Below, piece after piece: positions 1 through 12,640 of a stretch of DNA of 62,000 bases (positions are counted from its first letter, which is position 1; each line of letters starts with the position of its first letter). Source of the DNA: Chrysomallon squamiferum (lineage: Eukaryota; Mollusca; Gastropoda; Neomphalida; Peltospiridae); the NCBI GenBank assembly GCA_012295275.1, contig CM022665.1:45486595-45548594 (forward strand), read 5' to 3'. Under the pieces are notes generated by a model that saw nothing but the letters and a program-made list of their open reading frames with translations, was not told the origin of the DNA and ran no database searches. The translations under genes were made by a program, and so were the position numbers.

Positions 1-117
1 GCTCCACCGGAAACCGCCTCGTCCACGCAGGGAAATTGCGAGTCTCTGCGCAGGTTGCCGGAAGTGGCTGCAGCAGACGTCATAGCTGTGACAAGCGTTT
101 CTAGAGATGACCTTTAA
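1..117. other. GC- and CpG-rich window edge, possible exon end or promoter
   Basis: The first ~115 bases are far richer in G+C and CpG than the following kilobases. On the plus strand, frame 1 is open from base 1 to a TAA at 115-117 (38 codons), which could be the C-terminal end of a gene entering from the left. On the minus strand an ATG at 81-83 opens a frame that runs off the left edge (27 codons), which could be a first coding exon. A CCGGAAGTG block (58-66, ETS-like) and GACGTCAT (76-83, CRE-like) also fit a promoter. Two strands are open at once, so strand and identity cannot be settled. I do not recognise either peptide. Confidence 0.35.
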
Positions 118-666
118 ATATTTTACCCGTTTCCTAAAAAACATATTGCATGTGTATTTTTAGTATGATGTATAAATACCAAAAACATGCAGTTCACACA
201 CACAAGCACACACGTAAGCACACAGTCATACTGTCAGGTAGTTCTAATCTTATATATATATATATATATATATATAACTGCAGATTAAAAGCAATCAGAA
301 AACACGAATATATGAGATTTATATTTCAATTAGCCATTTCCTAACCACCACCGTAAGTCAGTGGAAAAACAATCCATAACCGAAACTCATCCTTTCTGAA
401 TGAAGACTTCAAATTACGATAACAATATATTATTTCCTACGTTGTTTTTGCTCACCTATTTGTATCGAACTACCAGATTGCTCCTTAGAAACAACAGAAG
501 GCTTCGTATATTAATGGTTATATATTTCCGTCGAATACCACACAAAACAATAAAACATAAGGTTCTTGATATATATATATATATATATATATATATCTGT
601 TTTAAAACAGTATATATTTCCTGCATGAAGTAAGAGCAGAATTTGGTTCATCATGTGTTTTGATGC

Positions 667-702
<36 letters not shown>

Positions 703-704
703 TA

Positions 705-766
<62 letters not shown>

Positions 767-1036
767 TTTGGTTTGTTTTTTTTTCTCGTGTTTTCTAATG
801 CTATTATTATTGTTACTAAACACCAGTATGTGAATAAAGGTCGGAATTTACAGATATAAATGAACACCCAGGAGAAAATGTAAACGTGATGGGTGTTAAT
901 CATGTGTGGTGTTTATTAAAAGCTGCTAATGCATCTTGGTGATTAGCGGCTGGGTGCCTATTGTTGAAACTGAATAACATTAACATGAACCACATTTACA
1001 ATGGACACGAGATCGAAACACCTTCATGGTACAGAT

Positions 1037-1075
<39 letters not shown>

Positions 1076-1109
1076 GCAGTATGTTAAAATGTTATACATA
1101 ATAGTAATA

Positions 1110-1168
<59 letters not shown>

Positions 1169-1921
1169 TTATTATATGTGAAAGCTTTATTAAATAAAAT
1201 ATTCTTTTGCCACTGTATGCTATCTGTATGATGCCAGTAAATACTTAATTAAAACCTATTGAAGTTAGAAATAGACATACCTACACACACATACATACAT
1301 ACATACATACAAACATACATACATACAAACATTATGCTTACTACATGCACATAATTACGCGCACATTCACGAAGATTAAAAACATAATATGTGGACATAA
1401 ATACATATATAAATATATGTATATGAGTAGAAGAACACGTGTACACTGAGATAAGTAAGTACGTATATGAATAAATAAAATGAAATGAAACAAATAAAAA
1501 AAAAAAAAAAAAATAATAAAAATTATATATCAGATTTCTATGAATGAAACTTAAAATCATTAACTGATATACAGTGACTTGCAGAGGGGGGAGATAGCCG
1601 AAGGGGCGGTGGCCAAGGGGCATCCAAATGGGGGGGGGCATCCAATCAGAGAAAAGAACTTAATACATTTGGTTGCTTTATATTTAAATCGAATAAAGTG
1701 TTTATTTTTATGTTTCATCTGGGTTTACATTTTCAAAATATCTTTCTTTCTCATAATATTTCTCAGTAATAGAACTTATGCTTGAGTCTTTGGGGCGTAC
1801 AACCAAGGAGTTGGCCCCGGGCATCACCAGACCTCTGCACGCCATTGCTGATATACTTTTTTGCTTAAACAAGTAAACTGTACGTTTAAAAGAATGGACT
1901 TGGTTATTAAAGCTTACCAAA

Positions 1922-1964
<43 letters not shown>

Positions 1965-2104
1965 ATGCATTAGCTATTGCTATAACCAATGAAATCTACT
2001 GAACTCGTTAAATTAAGCAATTTTAAAGTAAATTATTAAATAAAACTGATTAAAAATTAAGTGAGATTTTCTATATGAATATACACATACATTTATAAAC
2101 ATAC

Positions 2105-2137
<33 letters not shown>

Positions 2138-2826
2138 AAACGGATTACTTTTGTCCACTATATATCATTACGTGATAGACAGTAATCTCTATATATCATT
2201 TTATCTCTTGACAAAACAAAAAATAAGAGAAAAAAAAACAACAAAAAACAAAAAATAATAAGAAAAAATGGTTACCTGCATCAGAAACACTATCAGCGAC
2301 CAAACAGCATGGTGTGTTTCATTATAATGAACGAAAAAAAGACTTCGACCGAACACGCCCCAAGACAGATCGATGAAAACATGTAGCAAGCAGATGTCAT
2401 CCTTTTTTCTAATAACATTTTTTTTTTTTTTTTTTTTTTATTATTATTCGACTGATATAGAGCTCATAATTTGTCTATGCTGTGATTCGTGCATCGATTG
2501 CGCGGAACGCCACACCGATAACCAGTGCTCGATGCCGTTGTTTCTGGCAGAATGCGACAATTACGAATTAGCGTTTTGATGAGCGAAACGTAATTACGAG
2601 TTCAGGCCATTAGCAACCTTCCTACACAAGAAAACTGTTGGTTGCAGGTAATCTCGTGATAAATCAATAAATTATCATATTCATTTGTTACAAACTTGAT
2701 TAAAAGAAAAAAAAAAAAAAAAAAAAAAAATTGCAAGTATCGATGGCTGCGAAGTGGCATGGTAATTAAGCAGAATAACGAAAAAAACAACAATTTTAGA
2801 TTTAAATACATGTGTATATATCTATA

Positions 2827-2861
<35 letters not shown>

Positions 2862-4762
2862 CTATCTATATATATGAACCTCGCAGACTGCAATAATTAT
2901 AATCATGTATCGGTTTTTCAGCTTCGTACATTTTTTTTTTTTATTTCGTTTACAATATTTCTGCCTTTCAAGTTATTTACTATCCTAATATTAGTTATCA
3001 GTATGACGTGTTATGTGATTACATGTATCGCAGTCGCAGGATCGGCCCTTCTTGATAAGCAATTTCCGTTGCTCGTGTGGTGTATCAAGAGCCTTTTCTT
3101 TGTATTTTACTCTCTGGAATAATGGAAACACGATCTAAGATCACGTGTTGTGATAATGGATGACAGTCATCGCCTTCGTTTCCTGTGGCGAGACATTATT
3201 GTTACCACTGGTTATACGTTTGAAACGCAGTAATTATAGTGAAATAACCACATTTTAAGAAACCCACAGAAAGGTGTTGTAGTATAAACGCACAGAAAGC
3301 GATGTTTTTGTTTTGTTTTCAAAACCAACTAAATGAAATAACTTCTAGAAAAAACCAAATTCAACAAAACTGGACAAAATCTATCAATGAAATTGTTTCT
3401 AGAAACACAAAATCAACGGAATGGACAATACCTTAGTGAAATAACACGTCTGTGTGAAAACTTGAAGTCGACGAAATAAATAACAGATGAACAGACATCA
3501 TAATTTCTTTTAATTAAGAATTGCGGTCTCTTTCATCTGTTATAAAGCAATATTCGCAGTTCGAACATTTTTTTTCATTTTCTTCACTTGCTAACTGCAA
3601 AAATTTGGTGTAAGAGCAAATAAAAATGATGAAATATATATATATATTTTTTTATTTTAATTAACGAACACCAGATGCATTTTAATCTGCATTTGCATCT
3701 ATTAGCCATTTCATATTTGAATTATTATTAAAGACAGACGTACTTGAAAGGAAATTACTACGCTCGTCGCTGGGTTAGAGCAAAATGACTTAATAGACTG
3801 AACATTCATCAGACTCAAATAGGTCGTGAAAAATCAGAATAATACTACCGCGAAAATAAAACAACAACAGACTATTTTTATATATAAAGAGAGAATAAAC
3901 AAAATGTCGATAACAGTGTACAGATTATTAATTTGTCTGGTAAGTTGGAAACATTATCAAAATGATGTCCCAAGGGAAATAATTCAAAAGGCAAGACAAA
4001 CTCCATTTACCTAAACAGTTTCGATAAAAATAAATCATAAAGTTTGGTCAACTTTAATACAGGTTGTGGAACCCTTAATTATAAAATCTCCGAAATACAA
4101 AACTTTTTCCGAGCAGCAGAAATAGTAATATCATGGACTGTTTTTTTTTTTTTTTTTTTTATTGTTATTCTTACACAAACTTTATTTCATAAAAAAAATT
4201 TATTTTATGAACATTTTTTAAAAAATAAATTATGAAAAAAAAAAAAAAAAAAAAAAAAATCATGCAGACTTGTTGTATAGGTTGTATATGAAATATAAAT
4301 GGAATTCATGTTTTAAACTTAGATCCCATTCTCAGTATATTCCTTATATTCCAAACTTTTCCTGTCCCAAACATTTCGGATAAATGATTCTCAAAACTGT
4401 TCCGCAGCAGTGTTTGCAGCTAGGTACATGTAACTGGCAAGTTTATGTGCTAGATTTAGTCTTCTTGTTTATTTACTTTCAGAAAAAAAAAAAAAAAAAA
4501 AAAACATATTTTTGTTTGTTATATTGGAATAGTGCCAAATGCTTTCCCCAGATCTTTTCAGCTAATTCATGTTACCAGCCTTTTGTAACAAGTCCGTGAC
4601 GCTGATGTACGCTTTTGGCTTGTTCTGCTTACGCAAACGTTTAACGTCATCAGGTGACGCAAGTCGTATAGATCTGTTAAAAAACACTGGAGCTAATCAA
4701 TTAACTGTTGTATGAATAAATATTAAATTGTATGAGGAAAAGAAGTACTATAAGCACCCCCT

Positions 4763-4795
<33 letters not shown>

Positions 4796-4839
4796 AATAA
4801 AATAACAAATAAATAAAATAAAATAAAATAAAATAAAAT

Positions 4840-4871
<32 letters not shown>

Positions 4872-4970
4872 AATTTCGCAAAAACCGATTGTTTTCACAC
4901 ATAATTGAATTGGCTTTAGCTAAGTACTACCTTATGATGATATAAAATTTAAAATCCAGGATGGTGAGAA
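118..4970. other. Gene-free AT-rich stretch with dense simple repeats
   Basis: No convincing coding sequence. It holds TA tracts (251-276, 569-596), poly-T followed by TTA repeats (669-787; 1039-1070 and 1110-1175), ACAT repeats (about 1282-1330), an AAAT array (1919-1966), ACAT/TA (2098-2138), TATC (2815-2875), several poly-A/T runs and an AAAAT block (4765-4870). Two complex patches stand out: 1580-1860, which is G-rich then GC-rich, and 2455-2620, which has several CpGs. Both are too short to assign. A degenerate repeat of about 60 bp with the motif TTCTAGAAA lies near 3330-3480. Confidence 0.6.
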
Positions 4971-5027
4971 AACGGTAATCTCACAAACGATTTGTTTTTT
5001 TCTTTTGTTTTGTTATAATAATAATAT

Positions 5028-5030
<3 letters not shown>

Positions 5031-5114
<84 letters not shown>
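5031..5114. repeat. Compound (GT)n(GA)n microsatellite
   Basis: About 22 GT units pass directly into about 20 GA units, a pure compound dinucleotide repeat. Confidence 0.95.
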
Positions 5115-5120
<6 letters not shown>

Positions 5121-7087
5121 CAGTGTTGTGGAATTTTGTTAATTTTTAAAATAAAAATGTCATTCTTTTTCTCTCTTCTTGTTCATTTAAAAAAATATAT
5201 ATATATCAATACGAAAGAACAACAAAAACTGAAAATGATTTCGGAAACGTTTTCATTCATTTCACTACATTAAACAACACACTGAGTATTTACCTACTAC
5301 AAAACTTTATCATCTGAGGCAGCAGCCAATCAGAGCTACGGAAACAATTAATGTAGGAAATAACAACCAATCACACAGACTTTTAATAACATTTCAACCA
5401 ATTAAAACTGAGGTTATCACAGACTCAGTAACATGCAGTTCAGAGGACAGGAAGTTGTACAAAATGATTTGTCATTTCCTTAAATGCCCCTTTAGATTAA
5501 AATTCCTAATCCATATATATATATATAAATATATGTTTTTAAGTTATTATTACAATTTTTACTTTCTTTTTTTTTCCTTTTTTTTTATTTTTAATACTTT
5601 TTTTTTTTTTTTTACATAATAGCTGAATAATAATGAAATTACATATATATAAAAAATTAGACTTCAGATGACACATAAGGATGATATGCAGAGTTTATTT
5701 TAGTTGCTGTTAAAGAGAATAATAATGCCTTGTATGCTCTAAGCCAAAATTCATACCGAAAACATCTTTCTGCAAACCACCCGAAATAAAATTCATTTTA
5801 AACTGATTTTTTTTTTTTTTTTTTTTTTTGATTTAACAGACTGAGACTGGTTACCAGTCTACTATAAGGAATATGTGAGATAACCAGTCTATTGTACAAC
5901 TTCCTATTTTCTGAGATGCATAAACCAGTTAGACAGAATGTCATAATTATTGTAATATGCAAATATCTTTTAAAATTTAAAAAAAAATTTAAAAATTTAA
6001 AAACCTAAAGAAGTTTTTTCAAAGCACTGTATTGATGCTTATAGTTTAAGTCAGAATTTATAAATACATATGGTTTTGAGTTTTTTCAAATTTCTTAGCA
6101 TTTATCTACACTTGTCATAGTTCAGTGATCTTTGGCAGACCACATGGTGAACCACTGATTTTTGTGGATTTAATGCAATGATAAAAAATTTCCTTGAGGT
6201 TTTGAGATTGAGTTTAGGTAAATCATAACAAGATAATTTTTGTTTTATAGGTCAAATAATAAATTTTAGTTACTGTTTTGAAATTCAGAATCCAAAGATT
6301 TCTGATAATTTTAATCAGCTTCTACCACGCCCTAATTATCTTCTATTTAAAAAAAACAAAAGCAAAAGAAACCAAAAATATGTTTTCCTGTAGAATTATC
6401 TCCCCTTGAAAACTAAATATGGCTACCCTTTTAGTTCAGTGAATTTATTATGTTACTGTATTAAATTAAATTGTGATCCTTATAACTAAAAAAAAAAAAA
6501 AAAAAAAAAAGAAAAAGCATATTACAGTGATTGTGACAGTCTATCCATTTTCAAACTTATTAAATAAATATTACATACAAAATATTCAAATAAAAATGTA
6601 ATAAATAATTGTTAACAAACTAATAGTTTATATACATGAGCAACAATTGTGACCATTTTATTGTTATTATTATTTTGTTAAAAGCAAATACTTTACACAT
6701 ATATAATAATTTATATCTCTATTTACACAGATTAATCAGTTTTTAAAAATTAACAATCTTCGTTTTTAATTAATATTATTTTATGTTAGAGAAGGAATGT
6801 TACTTCTATAAAATAACATTTAATATAATAATGTTTTTGTTTTTTAATTTAAATTATTCAATTTAACATTCCTGAGTTTTGCAATATATTTATAAATTTT
6901 TAGATTCATTATCTGAACATATTTTAGTTAATCTGTGTAAATAATTTAACAACAAAATAAAACAACTGGGCTGGAGTGCCTCCATAAACGAAATGAAAAT
7001 AATAAAATACATTTTAACAATAATTGATTGATAACTGGGAAACATAACTTTTCATTCATTCTTCACTGATAAAATAATATTCACTGA

Positions 7088-7093
7088 GACAAA

Positions 7094-7136
<43 letters not shown>

Positions 7137-7142
7137 ATAGAT
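7088..7142. repeat. (AAAT)n microsatellite
   Basis: About 13 uninterrupted AAAT units, with a homopolymer A run of roughly 35 bases about 110 bp further on (7250-7284). Confidence 0.9.
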
Positions 7143-7241
7143 AAATTAATAAATAATCAAACAGAAATGACAAACAAACCATAAAGAAAATTAAAATTAA
7201 AATTAATTTTCTTTTTCTTTGAGTAATTCTGTGCCAGATGA

Positions 7242-7294
<53 letters not shown>

Positions 7295-8368
7295 ATGATC
7301 ATTAAAAAATATCTGTACATGAAATAGATTTCAGATGCAAAACAAATAATTTTTTTATTAATTAAAATATTTTGAATTCTTTTAATAGCTTCTGTTTTAA
7401 GTGAACTTTAATTAAATATTTTATTTTTTACATTTTGTTTTTTAAAATTATAATATAGATCCTTTTATGTGACATTTATATTGTGTGCCTTCATTTGTAA
7501 TAATTCAACACATTTAATACTTAACTCACCTTCTTACTTTGATTTTTGAATTAAAAAAAGCTTTAAAAAAAGAAAGAAAAAAAAAATGAAAATAATAAAA
7601 CTATCAAAATAACATACACATACAACAGTCTTAAAATACAAAATCTGTACCAAATCAAATTTTTATTAATGTTATCACACACACAATATATAAATATTTA
7701 ATTAAACATCAAACATTTTGTTAGAATAAAACAAAATTTATTATAAATAAAAGTATTGTGACAGGAACATAACAGATATATAAATCTTGATTTAAAATGA
7801 AATACATTTAGAACAACAAATATTAAAATAATGTTTTTGAATTTATCTTTTGTGATATAATATGATGTTAAAATAATATTTAGATAGATTACTTTTTTTT
7901 TTTTACAGTGATGTGATATTTAAATACTTTTAATAAGATGTGATAACATACAGCATACATTTTTTTTTTTTTTTAAATTGTTAAACCTAAAGGTGTCTGG
8001 GGTGATACATACAAATTGGTCTTTTTTGTACTTCTGTATAATTGTTTTATTTATTAAAGATTCCAAACTTTGCTAATAATAAAGTACAACAACTGTTGAT
8101 AATTTTTCACAGAGAGACTTCCTTTTTTTTTTTTAAAATAGCATGTTTTTTAATGGACATTTTGGAGCAGTGGACTGAATAGTATAATAGTAGAATAGTG
8201 GAATAGTAGAATGAATACTCAATGTGAAGATTTATGAAGGCTCAGCCTTTTGAAGTATCTTAATTATTAAAAACAATAAGAAATAAAAAATAAAAAATAA
8301 AAAATAAACACATTAAAACATTTCTTAGCATATTCTCTGTCCAGTCAGTTTTCACCTTTGGTGTGTGT

Positions 8369-8407
<39 letters not shown>

Positions 8408-8477
8408 TGTTCAAAACATAATGCATCACAAAAACAGTTTGTAGAATGATTATAACTATATAAACTTGAAAAATTAA

Positions 8478-8712
8478 TTTTAAATAAATAAATAAATTTA
8501 TAAATTTATAAATAAATGAATAAACAAACAAATAAATAAATGAATAAATAAATAAATAGGTAAATAAATAAATGAAATAAAATAAATGAAATAAAGTAAA
8601 TGAATAAATAAATAAATGAAATAAATGAATAAATAAATGAATAAATAAATAAATGAAATAAAATAAATGAATAAATAAAAATGAATAAATAAATAAATAA
8701 ATAAATAAAAAA
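8478..8712. repeat. Degenerate AAAT/AATG tetranucleotide block
   Basis: About 230 bp of AAAT units interspersed with AATG and AAAAT variants. Any reading frame through it is repeat-derived, not a gene. Confidence 0.9.
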
Positions 8713-9200
8713 AACCCATCAAACTAATTTCATTTTCCAGTTTATGCCTAGTTGTTAAATATAGTCTGACAACACTGTATATAAATTACTGGTACTTTTG
8801 ACTCAGGACTCAAACAACTTTTAACACAGAAATTAAAAATGTATTGTTCATCGAAAATTATTATTTTTATGAGATAAATTCATCAATCATTTAGAAAATT
8901 ATCATTAATTTCAAGCTAAGAAGTCTGTATATACTATTCACATTGCCTTCCTAATTCTTCTCTGTATAAAAATTATACAGCTTCATTTGCAGATTTTTTA
9001 CAATCATTTTAAAATTCTGTTGCCCTGTTTAAACATCTCATAGCAGACATACACTTATACTTTAAAATGACAATTTTAATTTTTTCCCAATATGTCCATG
9101 TGTTGTAAAAAAAAAAAATATTTAATGTTCAGAAAATTTCTAAGCAGTTACAATACCATGCATCTGTAAAGTTAATAATGGAACATTTCACAATTTCGCA

Positions 9201-9931
9201 GAAGATCAACAAAAAAAAAGAGAAAGTTATAGATAATCACAAACAAACATGTCCAGCATGTACTTCAGAAAGCATTTTCTTTTTTTTTTTAAAATGTTCT
9301 GTTAACAGCCCTTCATTTAAGAAAAACAAACTATTTTGCCGTCTTGTTTGAAAATCAGTGGTCAAAAAAAGAAACTGCTTGCATAGGACTCGCATTTCAA
9401 AAAAAAAAAAAACAATAATAAAATCACAAAAAAACACACTGCAAATTAAATTCACAGCTTTCTTCAGTCTGATGATGAGTTGTATTGCAAGACATCCCAT
9501 TTCAGAATGGTCCATGATGAATCCAGCATAAAAAAAACAACAACACAACACAACACAACAGAACACACACTCTTGTGCATACATGATGTTGTACATTAGC
9601 TGTCCATATTTCAAAATCATCTCCCGCATAACTTTATTCCACGCTGATTTTTATGCGGCGACATCTGTCCAGTTTTCAAATACATCACTCATGACACCCA
9701 AACATGACACAACAACTGTGTACACTCCAGATGCTTGCTTGCATGACAGGTCATCCTGCTTAGGACTGGGTTTTTTACATCTGCAACAATATTCTCAATA
9801 TTCCGTTCAGTTTGGACATCAGATTTGTTGAGATGCTATCCAAACTTTGTCACATGACAAACATTTTTTTTTTTTTTTCAAATTTTTCAAATTTTTCAAA
9901 TTAGTACACTTTGTTTTAAAAAAACCAAGTC

Positions 9932-9965
<34 letters not shown>

Positions 9966-10095
9966 TTACTCTGCCACAAACGTAATTTTTCTCTTCCTTT
10001 TTTGAAAACAACTGCACCCCATTTTTATATTCTTTCATTCTTCTCTGTTAACACTCTTAATAGAATAAATGATAAATAAATATGTTAAAATGTTC

Positions 10096-10140
<45 letters not shown>

Positions 10141-10438
10141 TAGATAAGAAGAAAATTCACAAATTTTCTCCCTTGCCCTCTAAACCAGACTTTTTGGGAA
10201 AGTGCAATCACTTATCTATCTATCAACCATCTTTCATTTCAGGAAAAAAACGAAACCGGTACAATACCAAAACACTTTCTCCATTATTTACCTTGTATTC
10301 ACACACCTGCCTTCTTCCTCAATCACATAAATATAATAAATAAAAAAAAAAAAAAAATCCCCCAAAAACATCAGACACAGTGGCGCCCACACACAATCTC
10401 TCTCACGTCACTAAAAAAACTGTTAATTCTGCTAAACA
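9201..10438 (-). other. Probable 3' UTR and 3' flank of the DUSP14-like gene
   Basis: This is the region downstream (in minus sense) of the phosphatase stop codon. It is more complex than the neighbouring repeats and shows no coding signal. A minus-strand AATAAA lies at 9633-9638 and is one candidate poly(A) signal; others exist in the AT-rich background. It also contains poly-T (about 9931-9959), a TA tract (10101-10132) and tandem AAATTTTTC units near 9875-9900. The 3' end of the transcript cannot be fixed from sequence alone. Confidence 0.4.
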
Positions 10439-11029
10439 TCAAAAACGACCTGTTCTGGACGAATACCTGAAGGAGCTACTGTCGGGCGCCTTCGACCCGG
10501 AAAACCACACCATGTTCCGTGTCTCCTTCTCCAGAATGTCCGGCACCCATCCTATACTCGACTGGACCATCTTCACCGAGTTCGTGCGGAAGAGGCGCCG
10601 CTCAAACTCGATCAGCTGCCGCCAGAAGCCGAAGTTGGGGTAGATCACCGACCGCTTCTGCTTCACGTGCCGGTACGCGTCCTCGAGGTTCTTGTGGTAG
10701 TACTTCATGAGGTAGGCGATGCAGAGGCTGGCAGAGCGGCTGACCCCGGCGACGCAGTGCACCAGCGTCTTCCCACCTCGCTTGTGGATCTGGGCGATCT
10801 TGTCGCTGACACTGTCGAAGTAGACGGAGAGGTTGGCAGTGGGGAGGTCGTCCACGTGGATCTGGATGCAGTCAATGCCGGGCAGCTGGAGGTTGGGGAT
10901 GTCCATGGTGCAGTTGATGATGTGCGTGACGCCGAGGCCGCGCATGCGCTCCCCGCTGACGGCTGCGGCGCTGCTGAGGTAGAGGTGGTCGGTGATCTGG
11001 GCGATCTGACTGAACATGTTCCGATCCAT
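10439..11029 (-). CDS. DUSP14: Dual-specificity protein phosphatase, DUSP14/18/21 group
   Basis: An intronless reading frame of 196 aa. Small atypical DUSPs remove phosphate from Ser/Thr and Tyr of MAP kinases and other signalling proteins. The cysteine-phosphatase signature HCVAGVSRSAS lies at residues 91-101, with nucleophile Cys92 and phosphate-binding Arg98; Asp61 in VDDLP is placed as the general acid. The AYLMKY helix (105-110), PNFGFW (131-136), and the C-terminal KMVQ followed by the G-x-VPD block (153-164) match vertebrate DUSP14 as I know it (198 aa). There is no kinase-interaction (rhodanese) domain, as expected for this class. The start at 11027-11029 is the first ATG after a splice acceptor (AG at 11043-11044, pyrimidine-rich tract in minus sense), so the 5' UTR is in one or more upstream exons. 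Coding GC is high against AT-rich flanks. DUSP18/21/28 remain alternative orthologues. Confidence 0.93.
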   Translation of the reverse strand: MDRNMFSQIAQITDHLYLSSAAAVSGERMRGLGVTHIINCTMDIPNLQLPGIDCIQIHVDDLPTANLSVYFDSVSDKIAQIHKRGGKTLVHCVAGVSRSASLCIAYLMKYYHKNLEDAYRHVKQKRSVIYPNFGFWRQLIEFERRLFRTNSVKMVQSSIGWVPDILEKETRNMVWFSGSKAPDSSSFRYSSRTGRF

Positions 11030-11044
11030 CGCGTTCAACGTTCT
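11030..11044 (-). promoter_or_regulatory. Splice acceptor and short 5' UTR before the DUSP14-like start
   Basis: Read on the minus strand, TCTCTTTTCTCTTTCAG precedes AACGTTGAACGCG and then ATG. This implies a 13-nt leader in this exon and an intron in the 5' UTR. The reading frame upstream of the ATG is only intron sequence translated by chance. Confidence 0.75.
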
Positions 11045-11218
11045 GAAAGAGAAAAGAGAGAGAAAGATAAAAAAAAATAAAAAAAAATTCATTAAAAGTT
11101 ACAAAAAAAAAAAAAAAAAAAAAATTGTTAAAATTTACATTTAAAAAAAAAAAAAAAAAAAATTTTAAATTTAAAAAAAAAATCAGTGATAATGTGGTAA
11201 TGATACCAAGTATAATGA

Positions 11219-11328
<110 letters not shown>

Positions 11329-12293
11329 AATAAATATTTGTTCTGATTGCTTCCCACAAGCAGAAGTCCACAAGAAAACAACAAATATAACAAAAAATGT
11401 TTTTGGTTCACATAATCTTTTAAAGATATTCGCTGCTTACAAACGCAAAAAATGGAAATGAGTTACGAAGTCAAGAAACACACAGAGAATGTGAAGAGTA
11501 AAAATTTCTCTCTCCTGAAATTGTCAAAACTTGTTTTTGTAATTAATAATACCGTTTCCATAGCGAGAGAACATTTGTAATGGCATAAACACAACTATAA
11601 CATATTAAACTAAATTAAAATTCAAAATGAAACAGAAAAATGAATTAAAAAAATATATATATACATATACATATATATATATACACAAGTTAAAATAATA
11701 AAAATTAAACTTTATAATTGGTTAAAAAAAACAACCCAAAAACAACAACCACAAAACAACCCTGATCCTCAGGATGATAATAAATAATAATAAATAATAA
11801 TAAATAATAAATAATAATAACAATAATAATAAAAATGAAGATTACGATGTTGATGGTAATTAAAATAATAAACAGCTTTACTGGTCAAAGTTGTTCACAC
11901 TAATGTACTTAATTAATCAATAGTAAAGTATCCGATTGCTCGGTTTCCATAGCAACTGCGACAGTTTAATGCTAAATGTATTTTTGAAAATGCTAATTAT
12001 TATTAGGAACAAACTGCTAAAATCCATGGGTTAAACAGAAAAAAATATAAAAAAAATAACAAAATAAAAACATTAAAAGCAAAGATATTAAGATAGGTGA
12101 GTTTTGCACCCCTAAGTAAAATGTGGTAATTTTTAAGTTATCATAATAAAGTTAAATAATAACTTCACTTAGTAACGTAGTCATGGAAACAGTAAAAAAC
12201 AAAGAAAATTCTGTTCTCTGTTATGAAATATGGTGCAGCTAATTGTATTGTGCACCCCCACCCCCCACAGCTATTTGTATTATGATATGGTAT

Positions 12294-12363
12294 GGGGTGG
12301 TAGGGTGGTTGGGTGGTGGGTAGGGTAGGGTAATTAAGGGTAGGGTGACAGAAGTAGGGTGGG
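12294..12363 (+). other. G-tract cluster with quadruplex potential
   Basis: At least nine runs of three or four G with short loops, including GGGTAGGGTAGGG, lie on the plus strand. A C-rich stretch (12255-12268) precedes it. The spacing fits the usual G3+N1-7 quadruplex rule; no structure is demonstrated. Confidence 0.6.
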
Positions 12364-12606
12364 CAACATTCTCCCAAGCAGATGTTGTGAGTACAACTTG
12401 ATGCTGAATTCTATGGACAATATGGATTCCTGTTCTCTTAACATTATTTTATTTTATTTGTTTATCATAAAACAAGTTATTAAAGAAAAGACATAAGTAA
12501 AACATTTTGATTATTATTAAGTCTTAAATTATTTACAAAGCACTTAATATTTAATAAATTCAGATACTTAAGAAACATTCAGTATATATATATACACAAA
12601 CACACA

Positions 12607-12640
<34 letters not shown>

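Larger units (their letters stand above)
4971..9200. other. Gene-free AT-rich stretch
   Basis: No gene seen. Contents include a compound GT/GA microsatellite (5031-5114), three CCAAT pentamers (5326, 5367, 5398), a short palindrome (5844-5860), an AAAT array (7088-7142), a poly-A run (7250-7284), a GT array (8363-8404) and a degenerate AAAT/AATG block (8478-8712). The rest is AT-rich sequence of no recognisable class. Confidence 0.55.

Noticed and set aside
5326-5402. Promoter with three CCAAT boxes
   Set aside because: The pentamers are present, but no exon or start is nearby and the phrase may belong to a diverged repeat.
10667-11080. 137-codon plus-strand frame over the DUSP14-like exon
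   Set aside because: It is the antisense of a well-supported phosphatase exon and has no homology of its own; GC-rich coding sequence leaves other frames open.
12294-12363. Interstitial telomere repeat
   Set aside because: The GGGTA units are irregular and few; they do not form a TTAGGG array.
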